A DNA stretch of 64,000 bases from contig CAIYUV010000122.1 of NCBI GenBank assembly GCA_903929475.1, positions 1 to 64,000 of the forward strand, read 5' to 3'. The notes under the pieces are model-generated. The model ran no database searches, had not been told where the DNA came from, and saw only the letters and a list, made by a program, of their open reading frames with translations. Position numbers and translations under genes: made by a program. The stretch is from an uncultured Spartobacteria bacterium. Lineage in GTDB: Bacteria; Verrucomicrobiota; Verrucomicrobiia; Chthoniobacterales; Chthoniobacteraceae. Shown in pieces: positions 41,111-50,010 of the stretch (its first letter is position 1; each line of letters opens with the position of its first letter).

Positions 41111-41932
41111 TTATTTCGCGGGCGCTGGTTCGGCGGGCGGGGTCGGTGTTCCCGTTTTGGCGGCTTCTTCGAGGGTTTCGCGGACAAATTTCGCGTGCAA
41201 CACGTCGCCGATGCCGAGGGGGTAGTGGACGGAGCGCTCTTCATACTTGGTGTTGATTTTTTCGTCGCTGCGGAATTGCGCGATGACCATGCCGATGACC
41301 ACCGGGTGGCCGTCGCCGCCGGGGATGAAGGCAGGCCCGCCGCTGTCGCCGTCGAACGCCGTGAAGTCGGCGAGAAAGGTGTGCTTTTTGCCGTAAGGCA
41401 GCAGCGGGTGGCTGGCGATGATCCCCTGCCGCGCGACGGGGTAGCCCGCTTCGTTGGCCTCGAAGGTCGTGGGGTAGGTGAGCACGAAGAGCTGGCTGGT
41501 CACGCCGAGCGCTGCGGCTTTCAGGCGTGCTTCGTCGGCGAGCGCGTTCATGGGCACCGTCGGCGCGGGCACCGGGAGCGCGCTCGTGATTCGCAGCACG
41601 GCTACGTCGTCTTTCGGATGGCGCACCCACAGCGCCTTGCCGGCGTTTTTGATCTCCACCTTGTGCTCGCGCTTTTTGAAAGTGCCGTCTTCGCGCCGCT
41701 CGCGCAGCACGAGCGTCGCCTTGTCCGCCTTCATGCCTTCGAAAACATGCGCTGCGGTGACGAGATAGATCGCTTCATCCGGCGCATCGCGCTTTACGAG
41801 GAAGCAAGTGCCCGTCACCGCCGGGTCCCACACTTTGAAAGTCGCCTCGACCATCTCCGTCGCCGAATCGGCAGAGGCAGTGAGCGCAAAACCGAGGATG
41901 CCGAGGAGCGTTGTGAAAAGAGAAAGTTTCAT
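41111..41932 (-). CDS. Exported trypsin-like serine protease
   Basis: 273 aa from ATG 41932, with signal peptide MKLSLFTTLLGILGFALTASA. The catalytic triad of the chymotrypsin fold is visible: His in YLVTAAHVFEG, Asp in HPKDDVAVLRI, Ser in FDGDSGGPAFIPGG. No PDZ domain follows, and the protein ends in a Pro/Ala tail. The target is unknown. The ORF-track start lies 87 bases upstream without a signal peptide. Its 3' end abuts the 42 bp repeat block. Confidence 0.85.
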   Translation of the reverse strand: MKLSLFTTLLGILGFALTASADSATEMVEATFKVWDPAVTGTCFLVKRDAPDEAIYLVTAAHVFEGMKADKATLVLRERREDGTFKKREHKVEIKNAGKALWVRHPKDDVAVLRITSALPVPAPTVPMNALADEARLKAAALGVTSQLFVLTYPTTFEANEAGYPVARQGIIASHPLLPYGKKHTFLADFTAFDGDSGGPAFIPGGDGHPVVIGMVIAQFRSDEKINTKYEERSVHYPLGIGDVLHAKFVRETLEEAAKTGTPTPPAEPAPAK

Positions 41933-42143
41933 CCGAGGAAAATGGTTCGCATGGCGCGGGGAGTAGAGCGCCCCCGCAGCGATGTGAACAGCGGGAAGTG
42001 TTACTTGCGGCGGCGTCACTGCACATCACTTCCGCATCTTAGTCACTTTTTGCACGCGACCCGCTAATAATTACGCCAGAAATACTGGACACCTCTCGCA
42101 CGCTTCCCCACCGTCCCGCGCCTTACCCCCGCTCACACATACC

Positions 42144-43409
42144 ATGAAACTCAACGTCACCACTAAAACATGGCTCCTCGCGCTGCCGTTCATCGCAGCC
42201 CTCCTCTCCGCCACTCCCGCCAGTGCGCAGGCACCAGCCGCTGCCCCGGCTGCAAAAAAGGACAAGAAATCGAAATCCACGCCCGCCGAGAAAGCCGCGA
42301 AGGCCGCGAAATCCGAGGCGACACGCGCCGCATTCTTCAAAAGCACGAGCGACAAGATTCCCACCATCAATGTCACCATCGCTCCGTCGCCCGGTGCCGT
42401 GAAGCCCCTCACGCCGCTCATGACGGAGCCGAAGAAATACGTCAAAGCGTCCATCAACATCGGGCCCTATAATTTCGCCAACGTCGGCATCCACCTCCGC
42501 GGCGGTCTCGGCAGCTTCCGCAACGTCAACGACAAGGCCGGGTTCACGGTCAACATGGGCAAATTCGCTGAGAAAAAGGATTTCTTCGGCATGGATAAAT
42601 GGGCGCTCGTCAATTCCGCACAGGACGGCAGCTACCTCTCCCTCCTCGTCGCCAATGAAATGCTCCGCGAATCCGGCGTCCCCGCCCCGCGCATCAGCCA
42701 CGCCATCGTGAACCTCAATGGAATGCCCAAAGGTTTCTACTGCATCCAGGAGGGTTACGATTCCAACTACTTCCAGATTCATTTCAAAAACGGCGACGGC
42801 AATTTCTACGATCCCGGCTTCAAGAGAGACATTGATCAGCCCTTCGAACTCGTCCGCACCAAGGACGACGTCAAAGACAACGCCGATGTCAAAGCCCTCC
42901 TCGCCGCAGCCCGCATCGGCGACCCCAACCAGCGCTTTACCGAAATGGCAAAGCTCATGGACATGGATACCTTCATCAGCGGCTTCTGCATCCAGGCCAT
43001 CCTCGGCGACTGGGACGGCTACGTTTTCAATCGAAACAACTACCGCGTCTATCACAACCCGGCGACCAACAAAATCTTCATCCTCCCGCACGGCCTCGAC
43101 CAGGAATTTGGCAACGCCGACCAAGGCCCGCTCGTCCCGCCGATGCAATCAATCCTCGGCCCCGCAGTCTTCAACACTCCCGAAGGCAAGGCGCGCTACC
43201 TGAAACGCATGGGCGAAATCAACACTACCGTCATGGACACCGACAAATGGCTCAAGCGCCTCGATGCCCTGCAAGCCAAACTCCAGCCCGCCATCGCCAG
43301 CGTGGACGCCAAAGCCGGAGCCGACTACCCCAACCAAGTCAACCGTCTCCGCGAGTTCTTCAAAGTGCGCCCCAAGAGCATTGACCGCCAGCTCAAGGCC
43401 GCGAAGTAA
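42144..43409 (+). CDS. Exported CotH-kinase-like protein
   Basis: 421 aa with signal peptide (LALPFIAALLSATPASAQA) and a Lys/Ala-rich linker. The CotH core is recognisable: VGIHLRGGLGSFRNVNDKAGFTVNMGK, WALVNSAQDGSYLSLLVANEML, PAPRISHAIVNLNGMPKGFYCIQEGYD, and the metal/nucleotide-site pattern YVFNRNNYRVYHNP..IFILPHGLDQEF. CotH proteins are atypical kinases first known from Bacillus spore coats; exported versions in non-spore-formers are common but little studied. The gene stands alone. Confidence 0.85.
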   Translation: MKLNVTTKTWLLALPFIAALLSATPASAQAPAAAPAAKKDKKSKSTPAEKAAKAAKSEATRAAFFKSTSDKIPTINVTIAPSPGAVKPLTPLMTEPKKYVKASINIGPYNFANVGIHLRGGLGSFRNVNDKAGFTVNMGKFAEKKDFFGMDKWALVNSAQDGSYLSLLVANEMLRESGVPAPRISHAIVNLNGMPKGFYCIQEGYDSNYFQIHFKNGDGNFYDPGFKRDIDQPFELVRTKDDVKDNADVKALLAAARIGDPNQRFTEMAKLMDMDTFISGFCIQAILGDWDGYVFNRNNYRVYHNPATNKIFILPHGLDQEFGNADQGPLVPPMQSILGPAVFNTPEGKARYLKRMGEINTTVMDTDKWLKRLDALQAKLQPAIASVDAKAGADYPNQVNRLREFFKVRPKSIDRQLKAAK

Positions 43410-43523
43410 GCGGGGTTTTATTGTAGCCAGAATGGTATTTTGCAGAAGGCAGGGATCTGCATCCGCTTTCGCGGCTCGGCGCTCCCGATTGACGCCGCCC
43501 CTGCTCTGCGGCAGGCTGGCGCG

Positions 43524-43886
43524 GTGAAATCAATCCTCACACTGCTTTTGCTCCTCGCCGCCGTGCTGCCTTCCGGCGCGGGCGAGCGGGTCGTGCTTTA
43601 TGTGACACTGCTGGAAAATACGACCACCGAACTGAGCGACGGCGCGAAGTGGCAGATGGACAAGGGCGACTGCTTTCCCGTCGTTTCCTACAAGGAATCG
43701 CACACCATGGTGATCCTCCAGCTCGCGAGCGCGACGTTCATGATCCCGGCGGTAAAAACACGGGTCGTCTCGGAAAAAGAACTGCCCGTGGCAATCGCCA
43801 ATTATCGCGCAAACGTGAGCACCTACATCAACGGCGTCGCCGCCCGGTGGCGCGCAGCGGCGGAATCCGGAAAGGCGCCGCAATGA
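43524..43886 (+). CDS. Small exported hypothetical protein
   Basis: 120 aa from a GTG at 43524 that gives a signal peptide (VKSILTLLLLLAAVLPSGAG); the ORF-track start 84 bases upstream masks it. The mature part has alternating strands (RVVLYVTLLENTTTELSDGAKWQM; CFPVVSYKESHTMVILQLASATFMIP) and a helical end. The stop overlaps the glutaredoxin start (ATGA), so it leads a four-gene operon. No family recognised. Confidence 0.6.
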   Translation: MKSILTLLLLLAAVLPSGAGERVVLYVTLLENTTTELSDGAKWQMDKGDCFPVVSYKESHTMVILQLASATFMIPAVKTRVVSEKELPVAIANYRANVSTYINGVAARWRAAAESGKAPQ

Positions 43887-44125
43887 AACTCTTCGTCAAA
43901 GTCTGGTGCCCGTGGTGCGTCTCGGCGCGCGAGTGGCTCGACAAGCGCGGCTACCAATACGAACTCGTGGACGTGGAGGAAAACGACGCCGATTACGAAG
44001 AGATGCGCCGCATTTCCGGCCAGAGCAAAACGCCGACGCTACTCACGCACGACGGTCTCGTGCTGCCGGATTTCGGCCCTGAGGAACTGGCTGCTTTCAT
44101 CAAGGAAAACAACATCACGCCCTAG
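43883..44125 (+). CDS. Glutaredoxin-like protein
   Basis: 80 aa, the size of classic glutaredoxins. Redox motif CPWC (Cys9, Cys12) in VKVWCPWCVSAREWL, cis-proline in SKTPTLL, and the C-terminal helix ELAAFIKEN. It reduces disulphides or glutathionylated proteins in the cytoplasm. Start overlaps the preceding stop; 3 bp gap to the next gene. The ORF-track start is inside the previous gene. Confidence 0.88.
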   Translation: MKLFVKVWCPWCVSAREWLDKRGYQYELVDVEENDADYEEMRRISGQSKTPTLLTHDGLVLPDFGPEELAAFIKENNITP

Positions 44126-44128
44126 GAA

Positions 44129-44944
44129 ATGTTCGACCTTCTGCTCATCGCTGGCGTGTTTGTGCTCAGCCTTTCGCTGCGCTCGCTGAACAGCGTCCTC
44201 CTTCGCAAACTGGGCACATTTGGTTTTCTCGCCACGTCGTTCCTCATCGGCTGGCGCTTCACGGAATCCTGGCCGATGGGGATTTTGTTCGCGAGCTTCT
44301 GGCTCGTGTGGCCGTGGTATGAACTCATCACGCGCGTGCGCAAAATCAAAATGCCTGCGGACAAAACGCTGCGGCACAAAACGCCGCCGCACCGCGAATT
44401 TTTCCCCGCGCTCGCCGACCTGACCGAGGAGATCGAGGGCGAAGGCTACGAACATCTCGAAGACCTCGGGCGCGATTGGGACGAGACCCAGCAGTTCTTC
44501 CGCATCTTTCACAAAAACGACGAGCGCGCGCAGGCGGTCATCTGCCTCATCGAGCAGGAAAGCTACGCGTTTTACTACATCCGCCTCATCTCCCGTGCGC
44601 AGGACGGGACGGTGTGGACGACGTGGAATTATCCATTTTCGCTCAACCTCAAAGTCGCCCCCGAGTGGCGCATGAATCGCGAGAGCGGCGACAAAACTTT
44701 CATCCAGCTCCTCGACAGCCACCGCGCCTGCCTCGAACGCAACGGAGTCCGCCCGGAAAATCTTCTCGAAACAAATCCTCTGGAACTTGCCGATCAGCTT
44801 CAGTCCGAGCAGCAGGCGCAAATCGCGCACAACGTCACCGCCGGCATCCTCGCCAAGGGCAAGGACGGCGAGATCCGCTACACATGGCGCGGGCTGCTAT
44901 TTATCTGGCTGCAATTTCTCCGCGACCTCGTGAGACTCCACTAG
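44129..44944 (+). CDS. Hypothetical protein with N-terminal membrane segments
   Basis: 271 aa. Two N-terminal hydrophobic segments (FDLLLIAGVFVLSLSLRSL; GFLATSFLIGWRF..GILFASFWLVWPWY) precede a cytoplasmic ~190-residue domain that starts FPALADLTEEIEGEGYEHLEDLGRDWDETQQFFRIF and includes VICLIEQESYAFYYIRLISRAQDGTVWTTWNYPFSLNL. No known family recognised. It lies between glutaredoxin and deoC with gaps of 3 and 2 bp, a tight operon of apparently unrelated functions. Confidence 0.65.
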   Translation: MFDLLLIAGVFVLSLSLRSLNSVLLRKLGTFGFLATSFLIGWRFTESWPMGILFASFWLVWPWYELITRVRKIKMPADKTLRHKTPPHREFFPALADLTEEIEGEGYEHLEDLGRDWDETQQFFRIFHKNDERAQAVICLIEQESYAFYYIRLISRAQDGTVWTTWNYPFSLNLKVAPEWRMNRESGDKTFIQLLDSHRACLERNGVRPENLLETNPLELADQLQSEQQAQIAHNVTAGILAKGKDGEIRYTWRGLLFIWLQFLRDLVRLH

Positions 44945-44946
44945 TC

Positions 44947-45822
44947 ATGCCCGCGATTGATCAAGTGATGGCCAAGGAACGCGCATCCGCGTTCACCAAA
45001 CGCAGCATCAAAAACGCGTCGAAACTCGCTGGCCTGAAAATGGTCGTCTCGATGATGGACCTCACCACGCTCGAGGGAAAAGACACGCCCGGCAAAGTCG
45101 CCTACCTCTGCCGCAAAGCCATCCAGCCCGCAGAGCCGCGCCTCGGAGTTCCATCGTGCGCAGCCGTCTGTGTTTATCCGAATCTCGTCCGTGCCGCGCG
45201 CCCGTTCGTTGGCGACAGCGGCGTGAAAGTCGCGGCAGTCGCCACCGCATTTCCCAGCGGCGCGATGCCACTGCGCGTGAAGCTCGCCGACGTCCGCATG
45301 GCCGTGGTTTTCGGCGCGGATGAAATAGACATGGTCATCGATCGCGGCGCATTCCTCGCGGGCGAACATGGGCGCGTGAGCGATGAAATCGCCGCCGTGA
45401 AAGAAGCATGCGGCCACGCGCACTTGAAGGTGATTTTGGAAACCGGCGAGCTGCACAGCTACGACAACGTCCGCATCGCCAGCGATCTCGCCATGCACGC
45501 AGGCGCGGATTTCATCAAGACCAGCACCGGTAAAGTCGCGCCCGCCGCCACGCTGCCCGTCACGCTCGTCATGCTCGAAGCAATCCGCGATTTCTTTTTC
45601 GCCACAGGCCGCCGCATCGGCATGAAGCCCGCAGGCGGCATCCGCACCGCAAAGGAATCACTCTCCTACCTCGTGATGCTCGCCGAGACGCTCGGCGACG
45701 ACTGGATGACGCCCGACCTGTTCCGCTTCGGAGCCAGCACCCTCGCAAACGACGTCGTCATGCAAATCGCAAAACTCACCGACGGCAGCTACCAGGGCGC
45801 GGATTATTTTTCGCAGCCGTAG
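44947..45822 (+). CDS. deoC: Deoxyribose-phosphate aldolase
   Basis: 291 aa. The Schiff-base lysine is in ADFIKTSTGK, and GMKPAGGIRTAKE carries the second active-site lysine. Further family motifs: VCVYPNLV, VAAVATAFPSGAMP, EIDMVIDRGAFLAG and KVILETGEL. The enzyme cleaves 2-deoxyribose-5-phosphate to glyceraldehyde-3-phosphate and acetaldehyde. The ~40-residue N-terminal extension is as in longer DeoC variants. Start at ATG 44947; the longer ORF is out of place. Confidence 0.93.
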   Translation: MPAIDQVMAKERASAFTKRSIKNASKLAGLKMVVSMMDLTTLEGKDTPGKVAYLCRKAIQPAEPRLGVPSCAAVCVYPNLVRAARPFVGDSGVKVAAVATAFPSGAMPLRVKLADVRMAVVFGADEIDMVIDRGAFLAGEHGRVSDEIAAVKEACGHAHLKVILETGELHSYDNVRIASDLAMHAGADFIKTSTGKVAPAATLPVTLVMLEAIRDFFFATGRRIGMKPAGGIRTAKESLSYLVMLAETLGDDWMTPDLFRFGASTLANDVVMQIAKLTDGSYQGADYFSQP

Positions 45823-45839
45823 CCTGAAGTCGCTTGCGC

Positions 45840-46018
45840 AAGGAGCGGCGACATTCCTGTCGCCGACCTCCAAATGCGAAGCACAAACTTTCCAACGCCG
45901 CGCCGGGAAGATCAGGCGCTACGCGCAAATATGGACGGCGACAGGAACCGAGCTTGCGAGATAGCCTGCCATAGGCAGCCCGCAGGGCGAGCGTAGCGAG
46001 GCAATGTCGCCGCTCCTT
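45840..46018. repeat. 179 bp MITE-like inverted-repeat element
   Basis: Perfect 16 bp terminal inverted repeats (AAGGAGCGGCGACATT at 45840, AATGTCGCCGCTCCTT ending 46018). A second nested pair lies inside (ATTCCTGTCGCC / GGCGACAGGAA at 45937-45947), and the interior is palindromic (GCCTGCCATAGGCAG). No ORF. It fills the convergent gap between deoC and the cytochrome/WD40 gene and ends 1 bp before that gene's stop codon. Confidence 0.85.
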
Positions 46019-46019
46019 G

Positions 46020-49000
46020 TTAACTGCTCGCTGATTTCGATCCTTTCTTCGTCGCCTCGTATTGAACACGGAGTTTTTCCGCCTCGGCTTTTGCGGCGGT
46101 TATTTCCTTCGCCAGCGCAGCAGCGGCCTTCTCGGCGGCGGCTTTGTTTTTCACAGCATCCTTTTCAAGTTGCGGGATGCGCGCCTTGAGTTCGACGATT
46201 TGCTTTTTTGCCTCCTCGACGGACTTCTTCGTTTCGTCGAGAGCCTTTTGCGCGGGCGAGATTTTATCGGCGTCGCGCTTTGCTTCCGTCTGTGCTTTCT
46301 TCACGGCTTCGATCAATTCCGGCATAACAACGACCGGCTTGCCGACGGGTTTTTCCTTCGTAGCAACGAGTGCCTCCTCGGCTTTGGCGACGACTTGCTT
46401 TTGCGCCTGAACCAGCCCGTTGGTCTTTGTGTATTCCGGCGTGCCCTCGGCAAACTTCGCACGCTCGGCTCGGAGACGCGCAAGTTCCGCCGTCGCTTCC
46501 TCTAATTTTTTCGTCAGCCCGGCGTTTTCGCCGACGGGTTTTTCCGGCGAAGCTGCCACCGTTTTGTTGTCAGCGACGGCTTTCTCCGCATTCGCAAGTG
46601 CGCTCTTCGCAACTTCAGCAGTCTGTTTTGCCGCTACGAGTGACTGCTCTTTGGCTGCGATGGTTTTTGGAGCGGCGGAGACAGTTTGTTGCGCTGCCGC
46701 GAGACCTTGTTTCGTCAATTCGACCTGACGGAAAGCGTCCTTCGCGGCAGCCACGGTCTCGTCGTATTTCGCCTGCTTGTCGGCGGCGTTTTGCTTCGCG
46801 TTGAAAACAGTCTGGTAAATCTGCGCGCGCTTCCACCGCTCCACGCCCGCCCTCGACGCGCTGATGCGGGCGTTTGCTGCATCAAGCTCTCCTTTGGTTT
46901 TGGCAAACACCTGCTCCGCCTCGGTCTGTGACGGCGAGGGCTTGGCTGGTGTTTGCAGTTTCTGAATATCGGCTTCCGCAGCGGTTATGTTTTTCGTGGC
47001 CGCCTCGATTTGCCTTGGCGCATCAGCCTTCAATTTCCTCATCTCCGTCTGTGCTTGCTGGAGCTGCTGAGAAACAGCCTCCACATTTTTTTGTGCGGCT
47101 GTGATTGCACTTTTTGCAGCCTCGGATTCCGCAGGATTTCCACTCACTCCCCCGCCCTGATTTGCAGCGGCAAGCGCCTGCTCGGCCTTGCTGATTTCCG
47201 GCTTGAGCGCCTGCACCACTTCGTTGGCGCGTGCGTATTCTGGTGTGCCTTGTGAAAATTTCGCGCGCTCATCGCGGCGTCTGGCGATCTCGGCGTTCAA
47301 CTCATCGAGCTTCTTTTTCACAGCAGCCCGCGCGGAATCATCCGCAGGCGCGGCAGTGGTCTTCTGCTGCTCAACGCCCGTGGCGCGCGCTTTTGCGACG
47401 GCGTCCTTCGCCTTGGCCAGTTCGGCAGTGAGTTCGTTCACCGTTTTCTCCGCACTGGCAGATGCGATTTTTATCGCTTCGATTTGCTTCGCCTTCCCGG
47501 CCTTGCGCGCCTCGGCGGCGGTGATGTCCGCCTTGCGTTTCGACTCTGCGGCTTCTTTCTCCCATTTCACCCTGGCCTCCGCTTTTGCGAGGGCCTCCTG
47601 TAATGCGGGCAGCGCGTCGCTGTTCTCAGTGATCGCTTTTTCCGCGGCGGCAATTTGCTCGGCGATGGCGGGCGGATTCGTATCCAGCGCACCGACGCGT
47701 TTGCCATCGAGCGAGCAGACGCGCACTTCACCCGTCCAGTCAGTCGCGATGACTCGCTCGCCATTCAGCGTGCAGCGGACAGCGAGGTCGCCGAACGCCT
47801 CGGTCGTCGCGATTTGTTTTCCGCCCGCATCCCAAATCTTCACAAGCTTGTCGCGCCCGCACGTGGCCAGCCGCCCGTCGGGCGAAAACTCCGCCCACAG
47901 CACGCCGCCATTGTGCGCGGCCCAGCTTTTCATCTCCGTGCCGTCTTTGACATTCCACAGCGTCACTTTCCCGTCCTCGCTCGCGCTCGCGAGCACGCCG
48001 GGCATAAACGCCAGAGCCGTTACGCCCGCCTTGTGCCCGGCGAGCGAGTTGAAAAGCTTCGGCTCCGCGCCCGTCTCCCACACTTCGATGCCACCGTTGC
48101 GGTCGCCCGAGGCGAGATATTTTCCATCCGGGCTGAAAGCGATCGCAGTCACCCACTCGGTGTGTTTTTTGATCATCGCGGTCTGTTTGCCGTCTTTCGT
48201 CTGGAAAATTTTCAGTCGCCTGTCCGCGCCGCCGAGCGCGACGAACTGATGGTCCGGCGAAATGTCCGCCGCCAGCACGGCGTCCGTTTCATTGCCCACG
48301 GTGCCCGCTCGCTCGCCCGTCGCCACGTCCCAAAGCACGACCCTGCCCGACTTCCCGCCAAGACCGCCCGCGGCGAGCAGCAGCTTCGCATTGCGCGAAA
48401 AACGCAGCACATTCGGAAACCCCTCGGGGAACGCCAGCACGCCGAGCCGCTCGGTGGTCTCGGTGTTGAAAAGGAACACCTGTCTTTGCCCTCCAACCGC
48501 CACGAGCGGGGCCCACGGACTCGCGGCCATCGCGAGAATCACGTTTCCCTGACGCGCACGCACAAACGGCTCCATCGGCAAATCGCCCGGCATTGGCGGC
48601 GGGCCGTCGGGTCGTTTGAGCGAAACGATTGCGGCGTCCACTTTGTTCGCGGCGACCTGCGCCGGTTTGCTGCCGGGATTTTCGAGCGCAAAACCGGCGA
48701 TCCAGTTTTTCAGCAACGCGATTTCGCCCTCGCTCAGCTTGTCGCCCTTCGGCGGCATCTTCGGATCCTCCACTTGCATGCAGACTTTATACATCAGCGA
48801 TCCGTCCGCATTTCCCGGTTTGATGACAGGGCCGTTCTCGCTGCCGGCGAGCGCGCCCGCGTAAGTCGTCAGATCGAGTCCCGCTTTTTTTTTGTCGGGG
48901 TTGTGGCAGTTCGTGCAGATGTTGCGGAAGATGGGCGCGATGTGCTCGGCATACGTCACCTTCGCCGGTGCCTGCGCATTTGCGGCGGAGCAAACGACGA

Positions 49001-49034
49001 GCATTGCTGTGGTGATGGGAAGGAGCGTCTTCAC
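46020..49034 (-). CDS. Exported cytochrome c (PSC-type) + WD40 propeller + long coiled coil
   Basis: About 1004 aa from a GTG at 49034 giving a signal peptide (LLPITTAMLVVCSAANAQA). The TTG at 49097 used by the ORF track is unlikely. Residues ~25-115 form a planctomycete-type cytochrome c domain: IFRNICTNCHNPDKKKAGLDL with haem site CTNCH and the Met ligand in DPKMPPKGDKLS. Residues ~150-450 are WD40 repeats (FSPDGKYLASGDRNGGIEVWE; SEDGKVTLWN). The rest, over 500 residues, is Ala/Lys/Glu-rich coiled coil. Function unknown; periplasmic electron transfer or scaffolding is plausible. The stop abuts the MITE-like element. Confidence 0.82.
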   Translation of the reverse strand: MKTLLPITTAMLVVCSAANAQAPAKVTYAEHIAPIFRNICTNCHNPDKKKAGLDLTTYAGALAGSENGPVIKPGNADGSLMYKVCMQVEDPKMPPKGDKLSEGEIALLKNWIAGFALENPGSKPAQVAANKVDAAIVSLKRPDGPPPMPGDLPMEPFVRARQGNVILAMAASPWAPLVAVGGQRQVFLFNTETTERLGVLAFPEGFPNVLRFSRNAKLLLAAGGLGGKSGRVVLWDVATGERAGTVGNETDAVLAADISPDHQFVALGGADRRLKIFQTKDGKQTAMIKKHTEWVTAIAFSPDGKYLASGDRNGGIEVWETGAEPKLFNSLAGHKAGVTALAFMPGVLASASEDGKVTLWNVKDGTEMKSWAAHNGGVLWAEFSPDGRLATCGRDKLVKIWDAGGKQIATTEAFGDLAVRCTLNGERVIATDWTGEVRVCSLDGKRVGALDTNPPAIAEQIAAAEKAITENSDALPALQEALAKAEARVKWEKEAAESKRKADITAAEARKAGKAKQIEAIKIASASAEKTVNELTAELAKAKDAVAKARATGVEQQKTTAAPADDSARAAVKKKLDELNAEIARRRDERAKFSQGTPEYARANEVVQALKPEISKAEQALAAANQGGGVSGNPAESEAAKSAITAAQKNVEAVSQQLQQAQTEMRKLKADAPRQIEAATKNITAAEADIQKLQTPAKPSPSQTEAEQVFAKTKGELDAANARISASRAGVERWKRAQIYQTVFNAKQNAADKQAKYDETVAAAKDAFRQVELTKQGLAAAQQTVSAAPKTIAAKEQSLVAAKQTAEVAKSALANAEKAVADNKTVAASPEKPVGENAGLTKKLEEATAELARLRAERAKFAEGTPEYTKTNGLVQAQKQVVAKAEEALVATKEKPVGKPVVVMPELIEAVKKAQTEAKRDADKISPAQKALDETKKSVEEAKKQIVELKARIPQLEKDAVKNKAAAEKAAAALAKEITAAKAEAEKLRVQYEATKKGSKSASS

Positions 49035-49146
49035 GTTCGTATATTTGAAAGCGGCAAGGGCGGTTTGAATTAGCGGATTTTTCCAGAGTAACAGCAATCA
49101 CTCATTGCCCTCGCCGCACAGCACCGGGTCGGCAATAATGCCGCGC

Positions 49147-50007
49147 ATGAGTAACGCACCGCGCACAGCCTTTATCCTCGGTGCCGGGCTGGGCACGCGG
49201 CTGCGACCGCTGACGGCACGGCGCCCGAAACCGCTCATTCCCGTGGGTGGAAAGCCGCTGATCTGTCATGCGTTCGATCATTTGCTGGCGCTGGGCGTGG
49301 AGCGTTTCGTGGTGAACACGCACTGGTGCGCGGAGCGGTATGCGGAGTTTTTTCCGAAAGGGACTTACAAGAGCGCGCCCATAGTTTTTGTCCACGAATC
49401 GCCCGAAGTGCTGGAGACAGCGGGCGGGATTTGGAACGCACGCGCTCATTTAGGAGACGGACCATTCGTTGTTTATAACGGGGACATCCTCAGTGACGTC
49501 CCGCTGGAACGTGCGTGGGCGCATCACACGGCCAGCGGAAATGAAGTGACGCTCGTTTTGCGCTCGCACGGCGGAAATCAGAACGTGTCGTTCGACGCGG
49601 GCCGCGTGCTGGATTTACGACGCGCACTAAGTCCGGACATCGTTCCGGGCCATGTGTTCACGGGGATTTATTTTGTAGAGCCGGGCTTCATCGCGCGTAT
49701 TCCGGCGGGTGTGAAAATGTCGGTGGTTCCGATTTTTCACACGATGATCCGCGAGGGTGCGAAACTCGGAGGCATCGTGCTCGACGAAGGCGAATGGCGC
49801 GATCTCGGGACTCGCGACGAATATCTCGCCGCTTGCACCGCCATCGGCGAACCGCCCGCTGCTCCATCACAAATCGGCGAATGCGCGGTGCTGCGCGATT
49901 GCATCATCTGGCCCGGCGGCGAAGTCGCGCCCGGCGCGCGGTTGACGCGCTGTATCGTGACCGACGGCGCGCACGCAGAGGGCGAGTGGGTGGACAGGGA
50001 TTTCTGA
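49147..50007 (+). CDS. Sugar-1-phosphate nucleotidyltransferase
   Basis: 286 aa from ATG 49147. The nucleotidyltransferase signature GAGLGTRLRPLTARRPKPLIPVGGKPL is complete, and VVYNGDILSD holds the metal-binding Asp. A short C-terminal hexapeptide-like region (GECAVLRDCIIWPGGEVAPGARLTRCIV) follows. Mannose-1-phosphate guanylyltransferase or the MurU-type N-acetylmuramate-1-P uridylyltransferase are the best guesses; the family makes GDP- or UDP-sugars. With the GDP-mannose-epimerase-like gene it points to GDP-sugar chemistry. Confidence 0.85.
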   Translation: MSNAPRTAFILGAGLGTRLRPLTARRPKPLIPVGGKPLICHAFDHLLALGVERFVVNTHWCAERYAEFFPKGTYKSAPIVFVHESPEVLETAGGIWNARAHLGDGPFVVYNGDILSDVPLERAWAHHTASGNEVTLVLRSHGGNQNVSFDAGRVLDLRRALSPDIVPGHVFTGIYFVEPGFIARIPAGVKMSVVPIFHTMIREGAKLGGIVLDEGEWRDLGTRDEYLAACTAIGEPPAAPSQIGECAVLRDCIIWPGGEVAPGARLTRCIVTDGAHAEGEWVDRDF

Positions 50008-50010
50008 GCG

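Noticed and set aside
47655-49073. 472 aa + strand ORF
   Set aside because: Antisense to the cytochrome/WD40 gene; no recognisable motif.
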